Below, piece after piece: positions 43,299 to 51,482 of a stretch of 64,000 bases of DNA (position 1 is the first letter of the stretch; every line of letters begins with the position of its first letter). This DNA comes from CAWFKS01 sp963816435 (GTDB lineage: Bacteria > Pseudomonadota > Alphaproteobacteria > Rhizobiales > Rhizobiaceae), in the NCBI GenBank assembly GCA_963816435.1, contig CAWFKS010000010.1, positions 184,352 to 248,351 of the forward strand. The letters run 5' to 3'. The translations under genes and the position numbers were made by a program. Below the pieces are notes generated by a model. It had not been told where the DNA came from and did not search any database. It worked only from the letters and a program-made list of their open reading frames with translations.

Positions 43299-44609
43299 AT
43301 GAACCGCACCCCCCATTCCGAAGCCTCTGCCACCGATGCCAGCGAAGACGATGCCGCAGCCGAAGCCTTCCTCGAACGCAGACTGGCGCTGCTGCTCGAG
43401 ACCACGCTTGCACAGATGCTGGCCGCCGAGCGGCGGGTGGATCCGATGTTCGGCGCCTTCGGCCCTCTCGTCGCGCTCAGCCATCTTGCCTATGGTCACG
43501 AAGCCCGGCTTCTTGAAGAGGCAATCTCTGTCCTTTGCGAGGCGCAGCCGCATTTGCGGGTGGTTCAGCTCGACAGGCCGATCCCGCTGGTGCCCGCCGC
43601 CCGCGAAGCGTTGCGGAGCAATGAGTGGGAGAACATCGAAGGCATCAGGCTTCCCTCCCGCGTCTATGCCGAGGACGGCTACGCGCCGGATCTGGTCGTT
43701 GTCCATCGACGCAACCACGAGGCATTCCTCTTCGACATCAAGCGCTCGGTCGACAATAAGGCGAGCCGGGTCCGGAACCTGCGGGAAAAGCTCAAGGCGG
43801 CGGCCCTGGTCGCGCCGGACTGGCTGTCGGCGCGAGCAAGGATCCACATGGTCTCGTTCACCCGCATCGCGATCCTGGATGCTTCGGGAGAGACCGACGA
43901 CGCGAAATCGGGGATCCTGACGCCGTCCGGGTTCGAACGGGTTCTCGACATTCCCGGCTTTGCAGTTCGGCTCGCGGCCCTGCGCCAGGACTTTGCCGCC
44001 CGGCTGCGGGACGAGCTGGAGAGGCTGGCACGCGAGCAGGGCTGGGCGTTGGCCAAAGCGGAGGCCACGCCGACGGCGGATGCCGCTGCCGATGCCGACG
44101 TCAATCGTTCAGCCATGGCCGGGGCTGGGGCCGACGGCGAGACCAAGACCTGGACCGTCAACGGGGAAGGAGGCGGCGGCGAGGAGTCGGTCGGGTCGTC
44201 GTCCGTCGCTCGAGATGCCGTCGTCGCTTGTTCGGTCGAGCACGGGTCATTCGGGGAACCGCATGGCCCGATCGTGGGCGCGCACGGCACCGACGCCCCC
44301 GCTGGAACCGCCGGAACCGCCGCTGCGGCCGACTTCACTCATCCGCCGGAAGCAACACGCCCGGCCCGCGGCGCGGAAGATACCCGCGCCGAGCCGCCCG
44401 GAGCACACCGGGACCGGCATCGTCCGACGGCAAACACGTCGTCACCTCAGCAGCAGGCGCAAAGGCCCGGTTCGGCCGAGCTGCCACACGCGGCCACTTC
44501 GACTGTCCCCGATCCCCTTCGCTGCCGGCGCGTCGGCTTCGCCATCCCGCGCGGCGATCCGGACGTCGAAGACGAGCCGGAGAGGCACGCCGGGCGCCGC
44601 TGGCACTGA
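43299..44609 (+). CDS. Protein with PD-(D/E)XK nuclease-like domain
   Basis: 436-residue protein. The N-terminal about 250 residues form a folded domain with a nuclease-type signature: PD at 130-131 (DGYAPDLVVVHRR), a beta strand, and DIK at 146-148 in EAFLFDIKRSVDNKASRVRN, preceded by an acidic helix (EARLLEEAIS near 68-77). This is the order expected of a restriction-endonuclease-like fold. The remainder (250-436) is low-complexity, rich in Gly, Ala, Pro and His, and probably disordered. It lies in line with the AAA+/peptidase genes. Nuclease activity is a prediction from one motif only. Confidence 0.6.
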   Translation: MNRTPHSEASATDASEDDAAAEAFLERRLALLLETTLAQMLAAERRVDPMFGAFGPLVALSHLAYGHEARLLEEAISVLCEAQPHLRVVQLDRPIPLVPAAREALRSNEWENIEGIRLPSRVYAEDGYAPDLVVVHRRNHEAFLFDIKRSVDNKASRVRNLREKLKAAALVAPDWLSARARIHMVSFTRIAILDASGETDDAKSGILTPSGFERVLDIPGFAVRLAALRQDFAARLRDELERLAREQGWALAKAEATPTADAAADADVNRSAMAGAGADGETKTWTVNGEGGGGEESVGSSSVARDAVVACSVEHGSFGEPHGPIVGAHGTDAPAGTAGTAAAADFTHPPEATRPARGAEDTRAEPPGAHRDRHRPTANTSSPQQQAQRPGSAELPHAATSTVPDPLRCRRVGFAIPRGDPDVEDEPERHAGRRWH

Positions 44610-44673
44610 TCCCGAACGTCGCGGCCTTGCCGGAATTGGTCCGGCGGCCGCACCAACGCAAGAGGAAGCATCC

Positions 44674-45162
44674 ATGACCCACCGACCAGACCCCGATCGG
44701 AATCCCACGCCTGCCAACGACGACGGCCTCCACCCCGGCATGCAGATGTTTGCGCGTTGGCTCCACTCCACGAAGCCCGAGCGCGATGCGCGGCACGCTG
44801 CTGACGCGCGCGACCGCGAGGAGCGCCGTGCCATCGCCGCCCGTGCCGCCAGGGGTCCGCTCAGCGCGATGTATACGGCCATGGGACACGATCCCGACTG
44901 CATCTCCAGGATGAAGAGCGGAATGGCGATCTCGTGTAACTGCGACACCAGGCCGGTCGAGGATCCCGCCGTGGCGCTTGCACTGGCGCTTCAGTGCGAG
45001 CGGTTCGCGCGCGCGGGCAAGCGGCCGTTCCCGTCCTCCATCGCTCGCCTGCTCGAGGCAGGGGCGGAACGCGGAGACGAGGCCTGCCGCATGATGCTGG
45101 AGCGGCTTCGCCGCAGGCGATTGATCCCGGCAGCGAGTGCTGCGGACGGGAGGGGCGAGTGA
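44674..45162 (+). CDS. Small helical protein upstream of the AAA+ gene, unknown function
   Basis: 162-residue protein with AGAGGAAG before the ATG. Charged helical N-terminal part (TKPERDARHAADARDREERR), a Cys-containing middle (DPDCISRMKSGMAISCNCDT) that could bind a metal through three Cys, and a C-terminal helical repeat-like part (LALALQCERFARAGKRPFPS, LLEAGAERGDEACRMMLERL). Its stop overlaps the GTG start of the AAA+ ATPase gene, so the two are translationally coupled and probably act together. No family recognised. Confidence 0.55.
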   Translation: MTHRPDPDRNPTPANDDGLHPGMQMFARWLHSTKPERDARHAADARDREERRAIAARAARGPLSAMYTAMGHDPDCISRMKSGMAISCNCDTRPVEDPAVALALALQCERFARAGKRPFPSSIARLLEAGAERGDEACRMMLERLRRRRLIPAASAADGRGE

Positions 45163-47496
45163 GCGAGGAACGGCTCGCACGCTTCCTGCTGTGGCGGCTG
45201 CGGCACCGGGCGGAAAGCGATGCCCTCGCCTCGGCGATCGATGCCGGTCTTCTGACGAAGAGCCAGCGCAAGGTCGGCGGGGTGGCCATCACCCTGTTCG
45301 CGGTCGCCGCAGGCGTCGCGGCAATGCCGCTGGCATTGCTGCGCCGGAAGCTCGGTTTTGGCCGCACGCGGCACGACGGCGAACGCAGGCCGGATGCACT
45401 GCCGAACGTCGTGCGGCCGCAAGGCGGCATGAGCCCATCCCGTTCGGCAATGCCCATCAGCGACGCGCTCGCCAGCCAGGCAATGACACCGATCGGGACG
45501 AGCGCATCCTTCGCCTTGGAGACATCGCTGAAGGAGGTGCTGAGCGACCTGCGAGACGCCGGAGCAGGCAAGCCCGGTCCACAGCCAAAGGGAAGTTCGA
45601 AGGCGCGGGCAGTGTCGGCCCGCGCGTCGGAGGCTGCCCCGGATGGCTGCGCGAGCCTTCCGGAAACGGACAGCAAAGGAAGCCCCCCGGCCGGGGGTGC
45701 GGAGCGAAGGCGGGATCGAGCTTCGTCGGCCGAAACCGTCGCCGCTCGGATCTCCGCGGATGCGACGCCTGCGGCCGACACCTCAAAACGCGGCATGCGC
45801 AGCGGAACGGCGCGTGGCAGCGGCAAGCGCCAGCGACAGGCAGAGCGCGGTGCCTACGAGCGGTTCGTCCGCCTGGTGCGCGCCACGGCGCTGCCGCCGG
45901 ACGCGGCCGACGTCGCGACGATGCTTCTGCTTGCCCGCGCCGTCGAGGAGAGCGGCCTGCCCCTGGCTGCCATCCTGCAGCGCCTGTCGATCCCGTCACC
46001 GATCGTCACGATGGACTCTGCAGGTTGCTGGCTTCGAACGCGGCTTCATGCGGCTGTTGCGCGATGGGCTGGTGATGCCGTTCCCGATCGAGACCCAGGA
46101 CGGCTACGGCATCGCGCTGAGCTACGGCTCGACATGGCGCGAAGGGCTCCCGGGAGCAAAGCCGATCGTCGCCTTCCGCAGCTGCGATCCGTCATACCCC
46201 GCCGGAGGCCGGGGGCTTGCCGCGGACGTCGCGCATGCGGTCGGCATGGGCGCGCCGATACTGGCGATCGCGGAGGGCGACCGCGTCAACCCGGGCGATC
46301 TCGAGACGGCCTCGAACGTCCGCCTCACCATCCGCCCGCTGGACGCAGCTTTGATCGCGCGGGTGATCGCGGAGGTGCTCGGTCCCGTCCCCGAAGATCG
46401 CTGCGAGGCGATCGGCGACTGCTCGCGCCTGCGTCTCTCCGACCTTGCCGCCGCGATCCGCCCCGGTGTCGATCCCAGCCACGCGGTGGACGTGCTTGCC
46501 AGGCTCGCAAGCGCGCGACTGGAAGAAGCCGCGTCCGCGGGGAAAGACGACGAGGAAGAAGACAGCGGCGGCCGGCGATCGCGGATCGGCAAGAACAACC
46601 CGACTTCCGGCAGCGAACTCGTCGAGCCCGAAGCTTTGACGACGGAAACGGGAACTGACGATGCCGCGTCCGGCGATGCTGGCGCCCCCGGGCCGGGCAG
46701 CGCAAAGACCTCGCAGCGCCTCGACCTCGAGACCTTGTCCGGCTACGGCGAGGCGCGGGACTGGGCGTTGGACGTGAAGCAGGACCTGGCGCTGTGGCGC
46801 GAGGGCAGGCTCGACTGGTCGGCGATGAGCACGCGCATCCTGCTTTCCGGTCCTCCCGGCACCGGCAAGACGACGTTCGCCAGGGCGCTCTGCAATACGC
46901 TTCAGGTGCCGCTGCTCGTGACTTCCGTGATGACATGGCTGGAGCCCAGCCATCTCGGTGACGTCTTGAAGCGGATGAAGCTCGCCTTTGAGGAAGCCGA
47001 GGAGAACAAGCCCGTCATCCTGTTCGTCGACGAGATCGACGCGCTCGGCAGGCGGCAATCCGCCGACAGGGCATACGCCGACTACTGGAACGCCGTCGTC
47101 AACCGCGCGCTCGAACTGCTCGACGGCGTCACCGCACATGAAGGCGTCATCGTCGTCGGCGCGACCAACAGGCCGGAAAACCTCGACCCGGCACTGCTGC
47201 GCTCTGGCCGTCTTGAACGCCATGTCCGCATCGGCCTGCCGGACAGCGGGGCGCTCGTCGGCATCCTCGCACATCATCTGGGCGACGACCTGCATCGCCT
47301 GCTCGAGGAGGAGGACCCGTCGCCGGAGGGCACGGCCGGAGGACCAACGCTTCCGCAAGGCCAGCACCCGTGGCGGGCTGGCCCGGGCCGAGCGGAGCGA
47401 TGGAAGGGAGGATCGCCGTCCAGGGTCGGTGGTCTTGGCATCCTGCTCAGGCGGCTCGTGACGCGGCAGCGCAAGGAATGGAAGGAGAGCCAATGA
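45159..47496 (+). CDS. Membrane-anchored AAA+ ATPase, FtsH-like ATPase half (frameshifted)
   Basis: About 778 residues after removing one extra G at 46023-46024. GTG start at 45159 overlaps the previous stop. A single membrane helix is predicted at about 39-61 (VGGVAITLFAVAAGVAAMPL). A long Ser/Pro/Ala-rich linker follows, then a conserved domain (about 225-430, e.g. LRDGLVMPFPIETQDGYGIA). The AAA+ core has LLSGPPGTGKTTFARAL (Walker A, about 562-571), ILFVDEIDALGRR (Walker B, Asp-Glu at about 624-625), VVGATNRPENLDPALLRSGR (sensor 1 and Arg finger). The C-terminal lid is missing; a matching lid sits at the N terminus of the next gene. ATGA overlap with it. Likely powers unfolding or membrane extraction of substrates for that peptidase. 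Confidence 0.85.
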
Positions 47497-48308
47497 CCGA
47501 GACAAGGCAAGCAGCAGTCGATGGATCGACTGGTGCGGCAGCCAGCAGTGGTGATTGCAGGCCCCACATCCAGCACCATGCAGCCTCCGATCCTGCCGAC
47601 CTGCTCAGGCGGCTGGCGGCAAGCGCGGTCGGTCTTTCCGGAGCCGACATCGAGCGTCTCGTTCGCGAGGCAAGGTCGAAGGTCCGGCGGGAGGGCAGGT
47701 CCCTCCGTCTCGCAGACCTGGAGACGATGCTTGCCGGTCAGCGCCCGACCGTCTCGGCGGAGCTGCGGCGGCGCACCGCAATCCACGAAGCCGGTCACGC
47801 GGTCGTGCGTCACGTGCTCGGCATCGGCCGCGTCACCTGCGTCACTATCGCCACCACCGGCAGTTCCGGCGGGTATGTCGAGGCCGAAGAGGACCTCGTC
47901 GACGTCGAGACCGAGGCGCGTCTCATGGGCCGCCTCGCGATCTGGCTCGCAGGCCGTGCGGCGGAGCGCGTGATCCTTGGCAGCATCTCGGCTGGGGCTG
48001 GGGGTGGCGATGGCAGCGATCTTGCGCAGGCGACCAGGCTCGCCGTCGCGATGGAGACCGCCTTCGGCTTCGGCAAGAGCCTGCCGCTGCTGCACCAGCC
48101 GATCGAGCAGGCAACGCTGCTAGGCAGCCCTATCCCGGGCCTGGCGCGACGCGCCCATCGCCGGATGCGCCGTGCCGAACGCGCTGCGGCAAGGCTGGTC
48201 GCCGGGAACAGGCGGGCCGTCACCGATCTCGCCGCAAGTCTGCTGGAAGCCGAAACCCTGCAGGGCGAGGAGCTCCGGGCGGTGCTGCCCGCCGCTCACC
48301 ACAGCTGA
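47493..48308 (+). CDS. FtsH-type (M41) zinc peptidase half, encoded separately
   Basis: 271-residue protein. Residues about 33-80 (LLRRLAASAVGLSGADIERL) match the lid helices that close an FtsH ATPase domain. The peptidase follows: zinc motif HEAGH at 98-102, and the third ligand Asp at 176 in GGGDGSDLAQATRLA, exactly 78 residues after the first His as in E. coli FtsH (417 to 495). The order AGRAAERVILG - DLAQAT - FGFG is also FtsH-like. It has no membrane helix and no Walker motifs, so it must rely on the upstream ATPase, whose stop it overlaps (ATGA). Cytoplasmic face protease acting with that ATPase is a strong inference. Confidence 0.85.
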   Translation: MTETRQAAVDGSTGAAASSGDCRPHIQHHAASDPADLLRRLAASAVGLSGADIERLVREARSKVRREGRSLRLADLETMLAGQRPTVSAELRRRTAIHEAGHAVVRHVLGIGRVTCVTIATTGSSGGYVEAEEDLVDVETEARLMGRLAIWLAGRAAERVILGSISAGAGGGDGSDLAQATRLAVAMETAFGFGKSLPLLHQPIEQATLLGSPIPGLARRAHRRMRRAERAAARLVAGNRRAVTDLAASLLEAETLQGEELRAVLPAAHHS

Positions 48309-48988
48309 CTTGTCCCCGCCATTCCGCCTGGCACGGTGCCGCAACGGAGACGATCGGCTGCAGGAGCCGGAACCCTGGAGGTTTGCCCGATCTGCCGCCA
48401 ATGGCTTCCGGATGATCCTGCGGCTGCGGGCTTCCACCACCCCGCCTCGCTCGGTGCCGGAGGCGGCCGGTTCTCGGCAGGGCCGGAGAGCCCCGGCTCA
48501 CCGGACCACAGCGTGGCGCGCTCAGGGCAAGCGGGCCATCACTCGGCCTGGCCCGGTCCCGGGAGCAGGAAGGCAGTTGGCGGCCCCGTGGTACCGCCGT
48601 CGGCGCATCTTGCGGGTTGCGGGCGAGCTCGATCAGGTCGCCCGCAACTCATCTCGATTTGTGGTGTGCCGATTCATCGCCAAGGACATCCGATTCCGGC
48701 TTCGGGGCAACCGATTCCCGCACGCACGCCGTGCGTCGGCCAGGCGGATCGACGTGCCCAAAACCTTCCTCACGTCGAGTCGATTTGCGGTAAGCCGATT
48801 CCGGGCTGGCCGCGTCCAATTCATGGCATCCGAAAACCAATTCATTCCTCGCGCGACGGATTCGCAACTCTCGGCGAACAATTCCTGCCTCTCGACAAAC
48901 AATTCCGTAACCCCGACCTGCGTTACCGGAAACGCCGTTTGCGGGACCGGACCCTAACAGCAGACGGGAAGCGGGAAGGAGAGAGCCG
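48309..48988 (+). other. 680-bp gap with a possible repeat-bearing ORF
   Basis: Contains no clear gene. One frame starting at ATG 48336 reads LEVCPICRQWLPDD near its start and then heptads of the type xxxxPIP/PIH (VPIHRQGHPIPASGQPIPAR, later SICGKPIPGWPRPIH). If one base is added at the single 20-bp interval near 48850 it would stop at TAA 48906. The two SICGxPI copies differ partly by a synonymous change (TGT/TGC), which is weak support for coding. The array itself is listed separately. Confidence 0.35.
48655..48907. repeat. Two phased arrays of C(G/A)ATT(C/T) at mostly 21-bp intervals
   Basis: Array 1: motif starts 48655, 48670, 48691, 48712. Array 2: 48781, 48796, 48817, 48838, then 48858, 48879, 48900. 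Both begin with the same 15-bp interval (CGATTTG-YGG...GCCGATTC), then 21 bp per copy, with one 20-bp exception. Sequence between cores is not conserved. 21 bp is two helical turns (iteron-like), but also seven codons (heptad-coding repeat); the sequence alone does not decide. Confidence 0.7.
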
Positions 48989-49330
48989 ATGGCACAGTCG
49001 CGCCGGGATCGCCTGGAAAAGCAGAGGCTCCGCCAGCGCGAATACCGCAGGAAGCAGCGTGCAGCGCGCAAGCCCTCGCGCGACGACATCGCACGCGCAG
49101 CCCTCCATTGGGCAGTCAAGCGCGCCTTGCCGGACGAGGCGACGATGGACAAGCTGGCCGACCGCATCCTGCCGATCCTGGTCGCCCAGGGCTTCGACCG
49201 CAGGAAGACCGATGAAGCCTTCGACGAGCTCGTGGAGCGCTACCGCAGCGGCTGGGAGTTCCAGGCGCGCTTCCCGGAAGACGGCTTGCCGGAAGACAGC
49301 TTCCCTGACGACGAGGCCGCCGACGGCTAG
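48989..49330 (+). CDS. Small protein with basic N terminus and acidic C terminus, unknown function
   Basis: 113-residue protein with AAGGAGAGAG upstream of the ATG. Residues 1-30 are strongly basic and helical (RRDRLEKQRLRQREYRRKQR), as in nucleic-acid-binding tails. Residues 35-85 form a compact helical part (RAALHWAVKRALPDEATMDK, LADRILPILVAQGFDRRKTD). The end is acidic (EDGLPEDSFPDDEAADG). Same direction as the protease genes and probably the last gene of the cassette. No family recognised. Confidence 0.55.
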   Translation: MAQSRRDRLEKQRLRQREYRRKQRAARKPSRDDIARAALHWAVKRALPDEATMDKLADRILPILVAQGFDRRKTDEAFDELVERYRSGWEFQARFPEDGLPEDSFPDDEAADG

Positions 49331-50300
49331 AAAGCCGAGTTGCCGGACTTCGTTCGGCCGCGCGGTCCCTGTCGCCCCGGCGCGTTCCTTCCCCGTTGCC
49401 GATGCGATTGGAACGCGGGCATCGCCCGGCCCGCCCATCCCCGGCACCGATCCGCGCTTGCTGGCGCTTCGTGACGTCTGCTGCCGATCATGCCGGTGCG
49501 CTTAAGTTCCCGCCTCCGCTCCGGCCGTCCCGTCGTCGGCCACCGTCGATCCGGCATCATGCCCGCAGGTCCGTTCTCGAGCCACCCCGGAACGCCATCA
49601 CGCAAACTCCGTTTGCTCCTTCAGGGCCGTATTCCCCCCGTTACTCCCGTAAACGGCGTGCGCCGATGAATCGGATGTATGGAGCTCCGCGATGCGAACG
49701 CGGAAATGATTTCTCATCGCGGAGTCGTGGGCGGGGAGAACCTTGGAAGCGGTGCGATTGCGGTCTGAGACCGGCTTCAAGGGCGGCTGCCGAAATCGGG
49801 ACTCGCCCCAGCTAATTCCGACCGCTTTCCACCCCCATCTCGGCCCTTTCAGGCAGACTTTGCCTCTCACCCAAATCGAGGTTTCTGCCGTAGCGGGCTA
49901 GCGGCCGCCTTGCGCCCCCAACTCGGACGCTCAGGATCGAACCATGGAACGCTGGCAACGGGCGGCAGCTTTGCCAATCGAAAGCCCACGACAACGCGGC
50001 TCGGCCACCACTCCCGCGATCTGGAGTCGTGAACCCGGAGGTCGGACCCACCGTCACGTAGATAAGCTCCTCCGTCTCCACTCTCGCGAGATGGCAAAAA
50101 ATCGGAATGCGGAAATAGCACGTAGAAACGCCCGCGTTGATGGCCGACAACACTCTCGACCGTGTCTCCCCGGCGCCTCGCCGGTCAACCATCGACATCG
50201 TCTTTGACGTAGGGCAAACAGCAATCCTGCTGCAGCCCTTAGCATGCCAAGAATACTCCCTGCGCGCTAAACACGCGTTCAACGCTTGGAGGTGCGGCGA
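49331..50300 (+). other. 970-bp region without a supported gene
   Basis: Open frames on the minus strand (49598-49870, 49812-50282) lack ribosome sites, domains and normal composition. The region has lower GC than the flanking genes and contains one inverted repeat (49685-49724). It probably holds the tail of the island cassette, decayed sequence and the promoter of the DUF6455 gene. Confidence 0.4.
49685..49724. repeat. 10-bp inverted repeat with 20-nt spacer
   Basis: CTCCGCGATG (49685-49694) and its exact complement CATCGCGGAG (49715-49724). No T run follows, so it is not a standard terminator. It may be a remnant of an element end, a protein-binding site or an RNA hairpin. Confidence 0.4.
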
Positions 50301-50735
50301 ATGAAGACGGTGCTCCGCAATCTTGCAGACCGGATAGCGTCAGCTTGCTGCTTCGTGACCGATTTCCTCGGCAACCGGTGGCAGGAGAGGCCGACATTGC
50401 GACAGATCAGGGCGCTTGATCCGGAGGAAGCAGCCCGTTTGTTGACCGAGGTGGGACTCACGCCGCAAGCGTTCGAGCACTCCATGGCCTTGCCGTTCCC
50501 CTCGGAAGATCTTTTTCTGCGGGCGATGGACACGTTCGACGTCGATCCGGATGAATTCTGCGTGCGCAATCCGGCATGGTTTCAGGACATGGAACGCACG
50601 TGCATGAGGTGTGCGGAACGCCGAGCATGTCGACGGACCATGTCGCGAGGCGAGTTCATGGGGTGGCACCGAAGGTTCTGCCCGAATGCCGAAGACTTCG
50701 CGCAGATCATCTCCTCGGCTTCGGGCAGTGGCTAG
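50301..50735 (+). CDS. DUF6455 family protein
   Basis: 144-residue protein. The C-terminal half has the family Cys pattern: MERTCMRCAERRACRRTMSR (C-x2-C-x5-C) and a fourth Cys in HRRFCPNAEDF, suggesting a bound metal or iron-sulfur-like site. The N-terminal half (LTEVGLTPQAFEHSMALPFP, AMDTFDVDPDEFC) matches the helical part common in alphaproteobacterial members. GGAGG lies 9-13 nt before the ATG. It is isolated, with no operon partner. Function unknown. Confidence 0.75.
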   Translation: MKTVLRNLADRIASACCFVTDFLGNRWQERPTLRQIRALDPEEAARLLTEVGLTPQAFEHSMALPFPSEDLFLRAMDTFDVDPDEFCVRNPAWFQDMERTCMRCAERRACRRTMSRGEFMGWHRRFCPNAEDFAQIISSASGSG

Positions 50736-51020
50736 GTGAAGCTGCCACAAGCCGCGTTTGACCGGGTTTGATGCTGCCCGACAGCGCCGAGAGGGCCGAC
50801 GCAGCCGCTGCGAGAACCCTTGCACGGCACCCGCACCTGTTGGGGTGCTGGTTTTCGCTCGTTTGAATAGCTAGTGAGCGCTGAGAAATGGAAAGTCTCA
50901 ACCAGACATCGCTTCCCGCCGACGTGACTTTGCGGCCGTGCAGGGTGCTCACTACCGTGGAACTCGATTGCCATTGCCGGACGATGCTCAATAAAGCGCT
51001 CGACGGTCCCTGGGCCGGGC

Positions 51021-51250
51021 ACGTCCGCTTTCAGCCCCGCCGCCGTCGTAGGAAATGTCCCTGCCGGCGAGGCCCTCGGTCTACTGCGGAAAAAAAGCGT
51101 CGACCTGCTGTTCACCGGCGCCAGGATGCCAGGCTCCATGAGCGGCCTTGCGCTCGCCGAGTTGAAGCGCGAATTCTCCGAAATCCCTGATGATGGAAAA
51201 ACGACGAATGGCCCGTGCAGCGAGCCCGCTACACACGCCGGAAAGGGTTA
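51021..51250 (+). pseudogene. Remnant of a response-regulator receiver domain
   Basis: An open stretch reads GEALGLLRKKSVDLLFTGAR then MPGSMSGLALAELKREF, clearly derived from the LLFTDIRMPG(S)MxGLALA part of CheY-like receivers. The phosphoacceptor Asp has become Gly. The upstream half of the domain is not recognisable and no start or ribosome site exists. It is decayed coding DNA in the 50736-51482 gap; nothing else is supported in that 747-bp interval. Confidence 0.6.
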
Positions 51251-51482
51251 GCCAGTTGAGCGGTGATCCTCTAATCAGTCTGCCTGCCGTGCGCGCTGAT
51301 CAACGGGGCCATGGGCAACACAGCGACCATTCCCGACGGCTGCACCACGCCCTGCGACACCATCGGATCAACCAAAGTAGCCGACTTCGGATTGCGGGGG
51401 TTTGCGCGATTTTGGAAATCCAATAGCGTAACTGAGTTTGACCCGATCTGGCGGCTCAGTAATCTCACGTGCCCCTGCTCCC

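Noticed and set aside
48655..48907. CRISPR array
   Set aside because: Only a 6-base core is shared, spacing is 21 bp, and no 23-37 bp identical repeats or cas genes are present.
49812..50282. 156-residue minus-strand ORF as a gene
   Set aside because: No recognisable domain, no ribosome site and poor composition.
35010..51482. Integrative conjugative element
   Set aside because: No relaxase, coupling protein or type IV secretion genes were seen. Only an integrase and accessory genes are present in the window.
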